Of a stretch of DNA of 53,739 bases, positions 39,671-49,955 are shown piece by piece. Origin of the DNA: Sphingomonadales bacterium. GTDB lineage: Bacteria > Pseudomonadota > Alphaproteobacteria > Sphingomonadales > Sphingomonadaceae. The position numbers and the translations under genes were made by a program. The stretch covers positions 1-53,739 of the forward strand of contig JAAFIB010000011.1 in the NCBI GenBank assembly GCA_013297725.1, in the 5' to 3' direction. Position 1 is the stretch's first letter. Each line of letters begins with the position of its first letter. The notes beneath the pieces were generated by a model. It had not been told where the DNA came from, did no database searches, and saw only the letters and a list, made by a program, of their open reading frames with translations.

Positions 39671-40753
39671 TTAGCCAGCCAACCCAGCCAGCCGCTCAGC
39701 CTGATCTTCACTGATCAGCGCGTTGACCATCTCCGCCAACCCCGGCCCTTCCAGTATCTCCGGCAGCTTGTGCAGCGTCAGGTTGATCCGGTGGTCGGTC
39801 ACGCGGCCTTGCGGGAAGTTATAGGTGCGGATGCGTTCGCTGCGGTCGCCCGATCCCACCATCGCTTTGCGCGCTTCGGCCTCGGCACCGTCTAGTTCGT
39901 CGCGCTGTTTTTCATAGATGCGGGCGCGCAGGACTTGCATCGCCTTTTCCTTATTCTTGTGCTGGCTGCGGCCATCTTGGCATGTGACGACGATGCCGGT
40001 CGGCGCATGGGTAATCCGCACGGCGGAGTCCGTGGTGTTAACATGCTGCCCGCCTGCTCCCGATGCGCGGTACACGTCGATCTTCAAGTCGCGATCTTCG
40101 ATATGGACGTCGACCTCGGTTGGCTCGGGTAGCACCGCGACGGTCGCTGCGCTGGTGTGGATACGCCCGCCGCTTTCTGTGACAGGAACGCGCTGCACCC
40201 GGTGGACGCCGCTTTCAAACTTTAACCGCGCAAAAACGCCTGCACCCGAAACCGACGCGACCACTTCTTTGAAACCGCCGACGTCGGACGCGCTCATAGA
40301 GATTGCTTCGACTTTCCAGCCCTGTGACTGGGCATAGCGTTCGTACATGCGGAACAGGTCGCCTGCGAACAATGCGGCTTCATCGCCGCCAGTGCCAGCG
40401 CGGATTTCCAGCATCGCGCTGCGTTCGTCTGCAACGTCTTTGGGGAGCAGCAGGATAGCGAGATCGTGTTCGGCGAGTTGCTTGGCGTGCGCAACTTCCT
40501 GCAATTCCTCGATTGCCATCTCGCGTAGCTCGGTGTCGGCGGACGGGTCTTTGGCCATCGTATCGAGCGTTTCCATCTCGGCGCGCAGACGGCGGACCTC
40601 CTTTGCCATTTTGGCAACAGGTTCGATCTCGGCATATTCCTTGGAGGCAGTAACAAACGCGTCACCCTCCATCGTGCCAGACGCCATCCGCGCCTCCAGC
40701 TCAGCAAACCGTGCCTCGATTTGGGCGATACGTTGGGGGGATATTTGGGTCAT
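39671..40753 (-). CDS. prfA: Peptide chain release factor 1
   Basis: A 360-residue class I release factor for UAA/UAG. Stop-codon recognition is of RF1 type (PVT in [17 protein letters not shown]), and the catalytic GGQ stands in [19 protein letters not shown]; the C-terminal [19 protein letters not shown] block is typical. ATG at 40753 ([13 protein letters not shown]) is chosen over an extension to 40789. No prmC follows downstream; the repeat element stands there instead. Confidence 0.96.
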   Translation of the reverse strand: MTQISPQRIAQIEARFAELEARMASGTMEGDAFVTASKEYAEIEPVAKMAKEVRRLRAEMETLDTMAKDPSADTELREMAIEELQEVAHAKQLAEHDLAILLLPKDVADERSAMLEIRAGTGGDEAALFAGDLFRMYERYAQSQGWKVEAISMSASDVGGFKEVVASVSGAGVFARLKFESGVHRVQRVPVTESGGRIHTSAATVAVLPEPTEVDVHIEDRDLKIDVYRASGAGGQHVNTTDSAVRITHAPTGIVVTCQDGRSQHKNKEKAMQVLRARIYEKQRDELDGAEAEARKAMVGSGDRSERIRTYNFPQGRVTDHRINLTLHKLPEILEGPGLAEMVNALISEDQAERLAGLAG

Positions 40754-40777
40754 GTGCCAAAGTCCGAAGAATGACTC

Positions 40778-40917
40778 GCACGAAGCCACGAAGCCACGAA
40801 GGCACTAAGTCCAATACTCAGAACTTCGTCATGCTGAACTTGTTTCAGCATCCATCGTGCAACCGAAACCGATGGTATGAGAGGCAAAATGGACCCTGAA
40901 ACAAGTTCAGGGTGACA
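40778..40917. repeat. Direct repeats plus inverted repeat upstream of prfA
   Basis: CACGAAGCCACGAAGCCACGA is a short tandem array (about 40779-40800). It is followed by an inverted pair, CTGAACTTGTTTCAG (about 40832-40846) and CTGAAACAAGTTCAG (about 40897-40911), around a 50-nt core. The outer TCGTCA/GGTGACA ends resemble those of the element at 52821. Non-coding gap between hisS and prfA. Confidence 0.6.
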
Positions 40918-40946
40918 GTGTTCGGGGATATTGATTGCTAGCCCAG

Positions 40947-42203
40947 TCACTGGAAGTCTTCCAGAACTTCGCTTAGCTTTTTGGCAAGTGGTTGCCCCTC
41001 GTCCGCCCTAACTTTCATTAACGCAGTGCCTTCAATTGGGCCACGATCAAAGGCGACGATACCCTCCGCACCAGATTTTGTCGCACGGTCAAAACGCTTT
41101 CGCGGAGATCCGGTCGCAAAGAAATCTACAGCGATGTTGTTGCTGCGGAGTATTTTTGCTGCCTTTAGTGCTGAGGCCATCGCCACCTCGTGCTCAACAA
41201 CCACAGCTACCTTTACGACATCGGTCTCCGGCGCATCAATCAACATCGCCAACCGCTCTATCCCAGCAGCCCAGCCCACAGCTGGCGTTGCAGGTCCACC
41301 CAAATTCTCGATCAACCCGTCATAGCGACCGCCGCCCAGCACAGTGCCTTGCGCGCCCAATCGGTCGGTGGTGAATTCAAACGCGGTGTGGCGGTAGTAA
41401 TCCAGGCCGCGAACCAACTTTGCGTTGCGCGTCCATGCGACTCCTGCCGCGTCCAATCCGGCGGTAACAGCGCCAAAGAAATCCTGTCCTTCACCGCTCA
41501 GATACACATCGATCAATGGTGCAGCTTCGCAAATGGCGCGGTCGCCCATATCCTTGCTATCAAGAATACGCAGCGGATTTTTCTCTAACCTTGCAATGCT
41601 GTCTTCGGATAACGCAGCTTTATGGTCGTTGAAATAAGCAACCAACGCCGCGCGCCATGCATCGCGGCTGGCAACGTCGCCCAGCGTATTCAGCTCCAGC
41701 GTAACTGCCCCAGAGTCATTGGCATTGATGCCCAGTTCGTGCAACAACTGGTCCGCCATCACCAACAACTCAACATCGGCCTGCGGTTCGGCTGCACCAA
41801 TAATCTCGGCGTCAATCTGGTGAAACTGCCGATAGCGCCCCTTTTGCGGGCGTTCGTACCGGAACAACGGCCCGTGCGTCGTCACTTTCATCGGGGCGTG
41901 CTGTTGCCAACCATTGGTCAGATACGCGCGCGCAATTCCGGCGGTAAATTCTGGCCGCAACGTAATGCTGTCGCCGCCGCGATCCTCAAACGTGTACATT
42001 TCTTTTGAAACAACATCGGTCGCCTCACCCAGTGAGCGGGAGAACACAGCGGTCGGTTCGATCACCGGCAGTTGCAGCCCCTTAAACCCGTACAAACGCC
42101 GCACCCGTTCAAACGTCGATATGACATGTGCGAACCGCTCCTCGGTTTCGCCGAACATATCTTGCGTGCCGCGCACTGCTTGGGGGGTCTGAATTTTAGC
42201 CAT
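40947..42203 (-). CDS. hisS: Histidyl-tRNA synthetase
   Basis: A 418-residue class II synthetase. Motif 2 is [20 protein letters not shown], the histidine-binding boxes are [15 protein letters not shown] and [15 protein letters not shown], motif 3 has [15 protein letters not shown] and the C-terminal anticodon domain is [11 protein letters not shown] onward. ATG at 42203 ([16 protein letters not shown]) is the family start; the frame to 42293 extends into the divergent M61 gene and is rejected. Length is normal. Position immediately upstream of prfA is common in sphingomonads. Confidence 0.96.
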   Translation of the reverse strand: MAKIQTPQAVRGTQDMFGETEERFAHVISTFERVRRLYGFKGLQLPVIEPTAVFSRSLGEATDVVSKEMYTFEDRGGDSITLRPEFTAGIARAYLTNGWQQHAPMKVTTHGPLFRYERPQKGRYRQFHQIDAEIIGAAEPQADVELLVMADQLLHELGINANDSGAVTLELNTLGDVASRDAWRAALVAYFNDHKAALSEDSIARLEKNPLRILDSKDMGDRAICEAAPLIDVYLSGEGQDFFGAVTAGLDAAGVAWTRNAKLVRGLDYYRHTAFEFTTDRLGAQGTVLGGGRYDGLIENLGGPATPAVGWAAGIERLAMLIDAPETDVVKVAVVVEHEVAMASALKAAKILRSNNIAVDFFATGSPRKRFDRATKSGAEGIVAFDRGPIEGTALMKVRADEGQPLAKKLSEVLEDFQ

Positions 42204-42280
42204 ATTGCGAGTGGTCCTAGCGGGTTTTTCGGGGGTGGGGAATAGGGCTAGACGTATCGAATATTGCGCGGCAAAGATTG

Positions 42281-44206
42281 ATGATGTCGTCACGCATTAC
42301 ACTCGCCGCCATTGCGGCACTTTCGCTCGCCTTTCCCGCCGCTGCGCAGAACAGCCGCCCGCAACCTGTATCGGTCGCCGATACCGTTCCTAAGCCGGTG
42401 GATGCGCCTTATGCGCCGGGCGCGATGACGCTGGAAGTTGATACAACCGATATTGAACGCGCCATTTTTCAGGTGCGGCAAACAATCCCTGTGGAACCCG
42501 GCAAGAAACTGACGCTGCTTTATCCGCAATGGTTGCCAGGCAAGCATGGCCCGCGCGGCGCGCTGGCGGAATTAGCCGGGCTGAAATTCAGCGCAAACGG
42601 CGCACCTGTTGCATGGGAACGCGATCCGACACAGGTTTATGCGTTTCACCTCAACATCCCCGAGGGCGCAAAAACGCTGGAGGCAAGCTATCAATTCCTG
42701 TCGCCAGTGCGCGATAGCGAGGGCCGCATCGTGGTTACGCCAGAAATGATGAATGTGCAGTGGGAACAAGTGTCGCTGTATCCCGCAGGACATTTCACGC
42801 GGCAAATTCGCATCCGTCCGTCGGTGATTTTGCCGCAGGGTTGGACCGGTGTTGCCGCTTTGGACGGTGCCAAGGTCAGCGGCAATCGCATTGACTATGC
42901 CGAAACCGATTATGAAACCTTTATCGACAGTCCGCTGTTCGCCGGATTGCATTACCGCAAATGGGATTTGGGCAACAAAGTCACCCTGAACGTCTGGGCC
43001 GATGCGGCAAAGTTTCTGGAGGCAAAGCCTGAACAGATTGCGGTGCATAAGGCGCTGGTGGACGAGACTATCCAGCTGTTTGGTTCCAAACATTTCGACC
43101 GGTACGAATTTTTGCTCGCGCTGACCGAGAAATTGGGCGGCGTCGGCCTTGAACATCATCGCAGTTCCGAAAACAGCCGCGAGACAGATTACTTCGTTGA
43201 ATGGGCCGATAATGGCAGCGAGCGCGGCCTGTTGCCGCATGAATTGGTGCACAGCTGGAACGGCAAATTCCGCCGTCCCGCCGCAGTGTGGACCCCCGAT
43301 TACAGCACACCGATGCGCGACAATCTGCTGTGGGTGTATGAAGGGCAGACGAGTTACTGGGATCTGGTGCTCGCGGCACGATCCGGCATGCAGACGCCCG
43401 AAATGGTGCTGGGCGAATGGGCGCGGCAGGCGGGTTATTACAGTGAACAGCCGGGCCGCGAATGGCGCAGCGTCGAAGATACCACGCACGATCCGATCTT
43501 TGCCGCACGCAAGGCTAAACCGAACAGCAGCTGGGCACGCGGCGAAGATTATTACAATGAAGGGTCATTGGTCTGGCTTGATGCGGACATGACGATCCGG
43601 CAATTGTCGAAAGGCAAACGCTCGCTCGATGATTTTGCCCGCGGCTTTTTTGGCGTCCGCGATGGCGACTGGGGTGTGCAGACCTATACGTTTGAAACTG
43701 TTGTCGCCGAACTGAACAAGGTTCAGCCCTATGACTGGGCAAAGTTTCTGGATGAACGCATGCGCCAATCTGGCCAGCCCGCGCCATTGGGCGGTGTTGA
43801 AAAGGGCGGCTATCGGCTGGTCTGGAAAGCAGAACCCAATGTTTATGACAAGGAACGGATGAAGGAAGGGTCGAACCTTGACCTAACGCATTCCTTGGGG
43901 TTGGTGATTGATAAAGAAGCCAAAATTGGTTCGGTTATGTGGAATAGCCCGGCGTTTATGGCAGGGATCGTTAACGGAACAAAGCTGTTGGCGGTCAATG
44001 GCATCGGTTACACCAAAGACGGGCTGAGCGATGCGATCAAAGCGGCAAAAGGTGGGACCAAGCCGATCCAATTGATCGTCCAGCGCGGCGACCGGTTTGA
44101 AACCGTCGACATCCTGTATGCGGGCGGTATGCGCTATCCGCATTTGGAACGTGTTGGCACGGCTGCCGCGCCCATTGATCAGCTGATGATGGCAAAGCGG
44201 AAGTAA
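42281..44206 (+). CDS. M61-family metallopeptidase with PDZ domain
   Basis: A 641-residue exported peptidase with signal peptide ([19 protein letters not shown]). An N-terminal beta-rich domain is followed by the zinc site HELVH (His320-Glu321...His324) with the third ligand Glu in [11 protein letters not shown], and a C-terminal PDZ domain (about 530-625: [29 protein letters not shown]). It belongs with glycyl aminopeptidase-like M61 enzymes, periplasmic. Start: ATG at 42281, with an in-frame TTG directly before. Divergent from hisS. Confidence 0.93.
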   Translation: MMSSRITLAAIAALSLAFPAAAQNSRPQPVSVADTVPKPVDAPYAPGAMTLEVDTTDIERAIFQVRQTIPVEPGKKLTLLYPQWLPGKHGPRGALAELAGLKFSANGAPVAWERDPTQVYAFHLNIPEGAKTLEASYQFLSPVRDSEGRIVVTPEMMNVQWEQVSLYPAGHFTRQIRIRPSVILPQGWTGVAALDGAKVSGNRIDYAETDYETFIDSPLFAGLHYRKWDLGNKVTLNVWADAAKFLEAKPEQIAVHKALVDETIQLFGSKHFDRYEFLLALTEKLGGVGLEHHRSSENSRETDYFVEWADNGSERGLLPHELVHSWNGKFRRPAAVWTPDYSTPMRDNLLWVYEGQTSYWDLVLAARSGMQTPEMVLGEWARQAGYYSEQPGREWRSVEDTTHDPIFAARKAKPNSSWARGEDYYNEGSLVWLDADMTIRQLSKGKRSLDDFARGFFGVRDGDWGVQTYTFETVVAELNKVQPYDWAKFLDERMRQSGQPAPLGGVEKGGYRLVWKAEPNVYDKERMKEGSNLDLTHSLGLVIDKEAKIGSVMWNSPAFMAGIVNGTKLLAVNGIGYTKDGLSDAIKAAKGGTKPIQLIVQRGDRFETVDILYAGGMRYPHLERVGTAAAPIDQLMMAKRK

Positions 44207-44229
44207 GGCGCCGGGTTCTGACTTGAACC

Positions 44230-44853
44230 CTAAATCGCCTCAAATCCGTCGGCATAGACGTGCCATGTAAAGATCGCCGCGGCTCCGCGATGGGGTCGCC
44301 AGCCTTCTGACATCTCGCGGATCGCCTTTTCAGATGGGCGTTCGGCAAGGCACAATATTCGCTTTACGCCCTCTTGAACCGCCAGATCACCCGCTGGCCA
44401 AATGTCGCCGCGTCCCTCGGCAAACAACAGATAGATTTCGGCTGACCAGCGGCCAATGCCCTTAACCTGCGTCAGATACGTGATCGCTTCTTCGTCGTCC
44501 GCCGGCAGCGCATCAAGCGGCAGCGCGCCCGATATTACCAGCTCTGCAAGGCTGCGAGCATAGCCCTGTTTCTGGCGGCTAAGTCCGCAAGCGCGCAACG
44601 CATCAAAGTCTTGCTCGATTAGTTTTTCGGGTGCGCAGCCTTCGCCAATCAACGCCTCCAGCTTGTTCCAGACAGAGGCCGCCGCTGCGACGCTGACCTG
44701 TTGACCAACGATAGTGCGCAACAGGGTCGCATAGCCGGGCTCCCGCACGCGCGGTTCCGGATAGCCGGTGGCTTTCAATGCGGCGGCAAAGCGTTTTTCA
44801 CGCTTCGCCAATGCATCAAGGGATGCGTTCAGTTGCTCCGCAGTCAGGCCCAC
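44230..44853 (-). CDS. DNA-3-methyladenine glycosylase 2-type (HhH-GPD)
   Basis: A 207-residue base-excision enzyme of the AlkA core type. The HhH motif is LTQVKGIGRWSAEIYLL (about 127-143), with catalytic Asp156 in WPAGDLAVQEG. The N-terminal TIVGQQVSVAAAASVWNKL is the family helix. The short length (AlkA is about 280) means that the N-terminal TBP-like domain is absent, which is usual for this branch. Alkylated purines are the likely substrate. Last gene of an rlmB-lipoprotein-glycosylase unit, 4 nt after the lipoprotein stop. Confidence 0.9.
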   Translation of the reverse strand: MGLTAEQLNASLDALAKREKRFAAALKATGYPEPRVREPGYATLLRTIVGQQVSVAAAASVWNKLEALIGEGCAPEKLIEQDFDALRACGLSRQKQGYARSLAELVISGALPLDALPADDEEAITYLTQVKGIGRWSAEIYLLFAEGRGDIWPAGDLAVQEGVKRILCLAERPSEKAIREMSEGWRPHRGAAAIFTWHVYADGFEAI

Positions 44854-44857
44854 CGGT

Positions 44858-46006
44858 TTACTTAACCAGTTTCAACAAAGCCATTGGCGGACCGAATGTG
44901 CGCGGACCAATATCCCATGTCAGCACTTGCAGGCCGCCACTATCGCTTGGTCCTTCTTCGCTGTTATTGGCCAAGATGTTGCTGTCGGTGCGGATTGTGA
45001 AGGTGCCTTTCACCTCCAACGGATCAACATTTTTGCCCTTCATGCCCATTCCCGGCATCATCCCGCCAGCACCCATCAGCGCCGCCATCGACATGTCGGG
45101 GTCATTGTGGAACGTCGGCGCCTCTATCCGTACCCGGCCATTATCCCAGCGGCTGATATGGATCATCGGATTGCCCAAAGCATAGCGCGGGATCACGGGG
45201 AATGCGAAGTCATCGGCCAGACGGCCTTTGGTCGAATAATCGATTTTGAACACGCCATTGCCGATATGTTCAACCTTGTTCCACGCCGCAAGCCGTTCGA
45301 CTTCTTTGGTGAAGCGATCAATGCTTTTTGGATCATCGGGATCTACGCCGCCAAGCAATGCTGCGAACATTTTCTTGGCTTGCTCTTTTTCCTTTTTGCG
45401 GCGGACCTGTCCATCGTCCCACTCTTTTTTCTGCTCAGCGATTTCCAGCTCGGTGCAGTCGCGTTCTTCGAACTCGTCCTCAAGCTCGGCCTCTACATCT
45501 TCGGCGGCTTCTGCTGCTGCGGCTCCAGCTGCAGCGACTGCGTCACCAGCGGATTCTTCAGGAATTTCTTCGGTTCCTTCGCCTGCCTCTTTATCTTGGT
45601 TCAGCGAGAAATCTTCTTGCGAAGTGCGCGATGCTGCGGTTGATCCTTGCTGTCCCGTTATTGTGCCAAGGGCCGCTTCGGTGGCATAGGAATCGCTTTG
45701 GGCCTTTTGCTTAGCGGCCTCTTTCTTCTTTTCTTTTGCAGCTTCTTCTTTGGTGGTTGCGTCCGGCGCTTTACCGTAACAGGTCGCTTCGAACTCGGCT
45801 GTTTCCACGGCTTCGCCTTCCAATTCGTTTTTCAACAAATTGGCAAGGCCGACCAATTGGATTTCGCCTTTATACGAAAAGCTGAATTCGCCTGATTTCA
45901 GGATCGTCATATCCGACACAAATTCGCCGGGAAGCAGTAAGCAGCCCGAAAGGCTCATCGGTGCGACAAAGGCAAGACCAAGAGCGGCGTAGTGTTTAAA
46001 CTTCAT
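44858..46006 (-). CDS. Hypothetical lipoprotein with long charged coil
   Basis: A 382-residue protein with lipoprotein signal (LGLAFVAPMSLSGC; lipobox LSGC). An N-terminal beta-rich part (DMTILKSGEFSFSYKGEI) is followed by a highly charged, Ala/Glu/Lys-rich stretch (about 95-230) that includes TTKEEAAKEKKKEAAKQKAQ and a second acidic segment, probably disordered or coiled-coil. The C-terminal beta-rich half contains KVEHIGNGVFKIDYSTKG and a Gly/Met-rich loop (GAGGMMPGMGMKGK). No family recognised. ATG directly follows the rlmB stop. Confidence 0.75.
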   Translation of the reverse strand: MKFKHYAALGLAFVAPMSLSGCLLLPGEFVSDMTILKSGEFSFSYKGEIQLVGLANLLKNELEGEAVETAEFEATCYGKAPDATTKEEAAKEKKKEAAKQKAQSDSYATEAALGTITGQQGSTAASRTSQEDFSLNQDKEAGEGTEEIPEESAGDAVAAAGAAAAEAAEDVEAELEDEFEERDCTELEIAEQKKEWDDGQVRRKKEKEQAKKMFAALLGGVDPDDPKSIDRFTKEVERLAAWNKVEHIGNGVFKIDYSTKGRLADDFAFPVIPRYALGNPMIHISRWDNGRVRIEAPTFHNDPDMSMAALMGAGGMMPGMGMKGKNVDPLEVKGTFTIRTDSNILANNSEEGPSDSGGLQVLTWDIGPRTFGPPMALLKLVK

Positions 46007-46768
46007 TCAGGCATCCTTCCTTGTTGCGGCAGCATAAAGCGCAACCGCTGCGGCGTTGGAAACATTCAGACTTTCCATTCTGTCACTGATTGGCAGCTTT
46101 GCGATCTGGTCGCAATGCTCCTCTATATTCCGGCGCATACCCTCGCCCTCTGCCCCCAGCACAAGCGCGTTGCGGGTTGGTGCAAGTGCTTCGTCCAAAG
46201 TGACTGTGGCGTGGCCTGCAAGGCCGATGCGCCAATATTGATGCTCGGCAATTTCCTCTAGCGCGCGGGCCAGATTGACAACGCGAACCCACGGCACAAC
46301 CTCTAATGCGCCAGAGGCCGACTTTGCCAGCGCACCTGATTCGGGTGGAGCATGCCGGTCTTGCGTCACGACAGCGATGGCATCAAAGGCAGCAGCGGAC
46401 CGGAAAATCGCGCCGACATTATGCGGGTCGGTAACTTGATCAAGGATCAGGATCGGGCGCGGATCGCCTTCATGTTCCTCTAATATATCGCCCAGCCATA
46501 CGTCCTCTAGCGGCGCGATTTCGGCCACGATCCCCTGATGCGGCGCGTCTTTGGGAACAAAGCGCGCAAGGTCGGTGGGCTGGCAATAGATAACCGGCAG
46601 GTCCGATGGCAGGTCGTACGCGGCAAGCGTTTCCCTGACACCCCAGACTTTGATGATGCGTCGTTCGGGATTTTCAATAGCTGCCATAACGGCGTGGCGG
46701 CCCCAGAATTTGGGATTGCCGCTGGTTTGCGCCGCACCCCGACGGCGTTGGGATTTATGTCCAGACAT
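46007..46768 (-). CDS. rlmB: 23S rRNA (guanosine-2'-O-)-methyltransferase RlmB / SpoU family
   Basis: A 253-residue SPOUT enzyme methylating the ribose of a 23S rRNA guanosine (position 2251 in E. coli for RlmB). N-terminal substrate-binding part begins WGRHAVMAAIENPERRI; motif 1 is DQVTDPHNVGAIFRSAAAF, motif 2 LVLGAEGEGMRR, motif 3 SLNVSNAAAVALYAA, forming the knotted SAM site. Basic leader (HKSQRRRG). First gene of its unit. Confidence 0.93.
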   Translation of the reverse strand: MSGHKSQRRRGAAQTSGNPKFWGRHAVMAAIENPERRIIKVWGVRETLAAYDLPSDLPVIYCQPTDLARFVPKDAPHQGIVAEIAPLEDVWLGDILEEHEGDPRPILILDQVTDPHNVGAIFRSAAAFDAIAVVTQDRHAPPESGALAKSASGALEVVPWVRVVNLARALEEIAEHQYWRIGLAGHATVTLDEALAPTRNALVLGAEGEGMRRNIEEHCDQIAKLPISDRMESLNVSNAAAVALYAAATRKDA

Positions 46769-46943
46769 GCTCGCTCTTTCGCTTTAAATTCAGGCTATGT
46801 CGAGCATGTCCGGTGATTTTGTTTAATTCTGCTGATTTTTGGTCAGCTCGCGATAGACAAAATGGTAAAATCATGTTCCGTTCAGGGACAATGCAGGCTT
46901 TTGCTGCTAACTGCGCAAACGTTTTCCGGGTCGAGAGGATAAT

Positions 46944-47249
46944 ATGATAAAGTTTGCACTGCTCGCGTTACCGCTTTTGCTTGGTGGCTGTGTGACCTCT
47001 GTCATCAAAGAGGTCGTGACGTTGCCTGTTAAGGTCGTGTCGAAAACTGCCGATGTCATGACGACCAGCCAGTCGGAAGCCGATGAAAAACGCGGTCGCG
47101 ATATTCGCAAACGCGAAGAAAGCCTAGGCAAGCTATCGCGCAAACGTGACAAAGCGCGCGAAGAGTGCGCAGATGGCGATGATAAGGCGTGTGATGATTA
47201 CACGCGGCTAGAGGGCGAGATTGAGGCGATAAAGGACCAGCCTAGCTGA
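46944..47249 (+). CDS. Small lipoprotein, hypothetical
   Basis: A 101-residue protein with lipobox LLLGGC after a short hydrophobic leader (FALLALPLL). The mature part begins VTSVIKEVVTLPVKVVSKTAD and continues as a long charged helix (KRGRDIRKREESLGKLSRKR) with two Cys near the end (EECADGDDKACDDY). Function unknown. The 175-bp gap before it and the 96-bp gap after it show no other gene. Confidence 0.75.
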   Translation: MIKFALLALPLLLGGCVTSVIKEVVTLPVKVVSKTADVMTTSQSEADEKRGRDIRKREESLGKLSRKRDKAREECADGDDKACDDYTRLEGEIEAIKDQPS

Positions 47250-47345
47250 CGCTATTTGTCGAACGATATCGACCTGAAAACGAAAGCAGCTTTGTAACCC
47301 GACCGCAGCACAGCCATTCTTCCTGCATTTATCGGGGAGTCGAAC

Positions 47346-48443
47346 ATGCAGAAAATCTCACGCCGCCTGATGCTTGCGGGAAGTCTGGCCGGAGGTCTGG
47401 CCGCAACGATGGCCCGCCCATCCTTTGCCGCCGACGCACCTGTTTGGAAGAAACTTCCGACAGTTCCCTATAAAGGCAAGCAGGACGATATCAGCTTCGT
47501 CAATGCGATGACCGGCTGGTACGGAAATGGAGAGGGCAAGCTGTATCGCACGATTGATGCTGGCGAGAGCTGGACCAAGATATGGGATCAGCCCGGAACC
47601 TTCATCCGCGCATTGGGTTTTCTCGATGACAAGGTTGGCTATCTCGGCAATGTCGGCACCGATTATTATCCCGGCGTAACGGACAAAAACCCGCTGTATA
47701 AAACGATAGATGGCGGCGTCACATGGGCTGCTATCACCGCGCCGGGCATTGAAAAAGTGGCGGGTATTTGCGGCATTGATATCCTGCCCGTCAAACGCAT
47801 CTATCAGGGCGAAATGCGGACCAGCCATATTGTCACCGCTGCGGGCCGTGTTGGCGGCAATGCCATGATGTTACGATCAGAGGATGATGGCAACAGCTGG
47901 AAAGTCATCGACTTGACGGCGTACGCCGGAATGATCCTGGACGTTGAATTCCACGATGCAAAAACCGGTTTTGTTTGCGCCTCGGGCCTGTCAGACACCG
48001 GCGAGGGTGACGCGCTGATCCTGATGACCAATGATGCGGGCAAAAGCTGGAAGCCGGTGTGGCGATCGAACCGTAAAATGGAAAACGCCTGGAAGATGAA
48101 CTGGCCGTCGCGCAAAGTTGGCTATGCAACGGTGCAAAGCTATGACGAGGCAGCAGGCAATAAACGTGTGATCGTTAAAACCATGGATGGCGGCAAAAGC
48201 TGGAAAGAGCTACCGCTAGTTGACGAGGCTGGCATTCGCGAATTCGGCATTGGCTTTACCGATGAGAAACGCGGCTGGGTTGGCACAACCAAAGGCGGAT
48301 TTGAAACGGCGGATGGCGGCAAAAGCTGGAAACGCATCGAATTTGGAAAAGCGGTCAACAAGATCCGCCTCATTCCAAAGTCAGGCGGGGGCAAAGCGGT
48401 CTATGCCATTGGTGTCGATCTGCACCGGTTGGACTTGGCCTGA
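47346..48443 (+). CDS. YCF48-like BNR-repeat exported protein
   Basis: A 365-residue protein with a twin-arginine signal (KISRRLMLAGSLAGGLAATM, processed near PSFAADA). The mature part is a beta-propeller built from BNR/Asp-box repeats: DAGESWTKIW, DGGVTWAAIT, DDGNSWKVID, DAGKSWKPVW, DGGKSWKELP and DGGKSWKRIE, six units with regular spacing of about 50-60 residues. This is the layout of YCF48/HCF136 photosystem-assembly relatives; in non-phototrophs the role is unknown. GGGGA ribosome site precedes the ATG. Confidence 0.88.
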   Translation: MQKISRRLMLAGSLAGGLAATMARPSFAADAPVWKKLPTVPYKGKQDDISFVNAMTGWYGNGEGKLYRTIDAGESWTKIWDQPGTFIRALGFLDDKVGYLGNVGTDYYPGVTDKNPLYKTIDGGVTWAAITAPGIEKVAGICGIDILPVKRIYQGEMRTSHIVTAAGRVGGNAMMLRSEDDGNSWKVIDLTAYAGMILDVEFHDAKTGFVCASGLSDTGEGDALILMTNDAGKSWKPVWRSNRKMENAWKMNWPSRKVGYATVQSYDEAAGNKRVIVKTMDGGKSWKELPLVDEAGIREFGIGFTDEKRGWVGTTKGGFETADGGKSWKRIEFGKAVNKIRLIPKSGGGKAVYAIGVDLHRLDLA

Positions 48444-48489
48444 TGGTTTAACCCCGCTATCGCTCTGAAAAGCATATTGGGGATTATCA

Positions 48490-49161
48490 ATGGAATTTGA
48501 CGACGTAATCATGGGGCGGCGGAGCATACGCGGCTATAAACCCGATCCCGTGCCGCAAAAACTGATCGAGGAAATTCTTACGCTGGCCATGCGCGCGCCT
48601 TCGTCGATGAATACGCAGCCATGGAATTTCTATGTGATTACTGGCGAGCCACTGGATCGCATTCGCAAAGGTAATACCGAACGCATGGTTGCGGGTGTGC
48701 CGCAATCGCGCGAGTTCCGCACTGGTAACGCGTTTGAAGGACAGCACCGTGAACGGCAAATCGGTGTCGCCAAGCAATTGTTCGCCGCAATGGGCATCGC
48801 TCGCGATAACGCGGAACAACGTCAAGATTGGGTGCTACGCGGTTTCCGCCAGTTTGATGCACCGGTGTGCGTGATCATCACCTATGACAAGGTTTGCGAT
48901 GGCAGCGACGATACACCGTTTGATTGCGGCGCGGTTGCAACTGCGTTGGTCAACGCCGCATGGTCACGCGGGCTGGGTGCTGTGATCAACAGCCAAGGCA
49001 TCATGCAATCGCCGGTGGTACGCGAACATGCCGGCATTGCGGACGATCAGATAATTATGAAAAGCATCGCGCTTGGCTGGCCCGAGGAAAGTTTTCCAGC
49101 GAATGCAGTGGTTTCGGAACGGAAGTCGGTTGAGGAAGCGGCGGTGTTTGTCGGGTTTTGA
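48490..49161 (+). CDS. Nitroreductase family protein
   Basis: A 223-residue FMN-dependent oxidoreductase. FMN-binding RRSIRGYKPDPVPQKLIEEI at the start, RAPSSMNTQPWNFYVITG, and the GAVATALVNAAWSRGLGAV segment with QGIMQSP are family marks. Dimeric and cytoplasmic as usual; substrate (nitroaromatic, quinone, flavin) not determinable. It reduces flavins at best indirectly and is 9 kb away from the sulfonate monooxygenase, so I do not assign it to that system. Confidence 0.9.
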   Translation: MEFDDVIMGRRSIRGYKPDPVPQKLIEEILTLAMRAPSSMNTQPWNFYVITGEPLDRIRKGNTERMVAGVPQSREFRTGNAFEGQHRERQIGVAKQLFAAMGIARDNAEQRQDWVLRGFRQFDAPVCVIITYDKVCDGSDDTPFDCGAVATALVNAAWSRGLGAVINSQGIMQSPVVREHAGIADDQIIMKSIALGWPEESFPANAVVSERKSVEEAAVFVGF

Positions 49162-49167
49162 TCGACG

Positions 49168-49908
49168 TTAGCTCTTCACCGCCCACACCAGAAATTCGAC
49201 ATTGCCCTTTGGTCCGGTAATCGGGCTTTCAGTTAAGCCCTGCACTGACCAGCCAATGCTTTCTAGCCAGCCCTGAACTTCGTCGCAGACCCGTTTATGG
49301 ACCACTGCATCGCGGATAACTCCGCCTTTGCCAACTTCGGCCTTCCCGGCCTCGAATTGCGGCTTGATAAGTGCCACCAACTGCGCGCCGTTTTTGGCAA
49401 AGGACAGTGGCCGTTCAAGCACTTTGGACAGGCTGATAAAGCTTGCGTCGCACACGATCATGTCAACGGGTTCGGTGATATGCTGCTCAGTCAATATCCG
49501 CGCGCTAGTTTGTTCATGCACAATGACGCGATCATCGGCGCGCAGCTTCCACGCCAGCTGGTTAGTGCCACTGTCGACGGCGAATACTTTGGCGGCGCCT
49601 TTGCTCAATAGCACATCGGTAAAGCCACCGGTTGACGACCCGACATCAATGGCCACCGTGCCGGCCACATCAATCGCAAATGTCTCCAACGCATGCGCCA
49701 GCTTTACCCCGCCGCGCGAAACCCATGGATGATCCTGCCCCTTGACGGTAATTTCGGCGTCCTCGGCGACTTGCTGGCCGGGCTTTTCCGCGCGCTTGTC
49801 GCCCAACATGACTAAGCCAGCCATAATCAACGCCTGCGCGCGGGTTCGGCTGTCGGCAAGCCCTTGTTCGACAAGCAATTGGTCTATCCGGATTTTTGCG
49901 GGCTTCAT
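49168..49908 (-). CDS. tlyA: TlyA-family rRNA methyltransferase
   Basis: A 246-residue protein with an N-terminal S4 RNA-binding domain (RIDQLLVEQGLADSRTRAQA) and C-terminal FtsJ-like methyltransferase: SAM site VAIDVGSSTGGFTDVLLSKG, KxDK-type residues and DMIVCDASFISLSKVL. TlyA methylates ribose 2'-OH in 16S/23S rRNA in mycobacteria; some homologues were called haemolysins. ATG at 49908 (MKPAKIRIDQLL) is chosen over one at 49938. Ends in VEFLVWAVKS. Confidence 0.92.
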   Translation of the reverse strand: MKPAKIRIDQLLVEQGLADSRTRAQALIMAGLVMLGDKRAEKPGQQVAEDAEITVKGQDHPWVSRGGVKLAHALETFAIDVAGTVAIDVGSSTGGFTDVLLSKGAAKVFAVDSGTNQLAWKLRADDRVIVHEQTSARILTEQHITEPVDMIVCDASFISLSKVLERPLSFAKNGAQLVALIKPQFEAGKAEVGKGGVIRDAVVHKRVCDEVQGWLESIGWSVQGLTESPITGPKGNVEFLVWAVKS

Positions 49909-49955
49909 AGCTGTTGGCCCTAGCGCGGCGCTTCGCATTTGGCCATAAGGTGCAC

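Noticed and set aside
48490-49161. Nitroreductase as the flavin reductase of the sulfonate monooxygenase
   Set aside because: Different family from SmoA/SsuE-type reductases and 9 kb away behind housekeeping genes.
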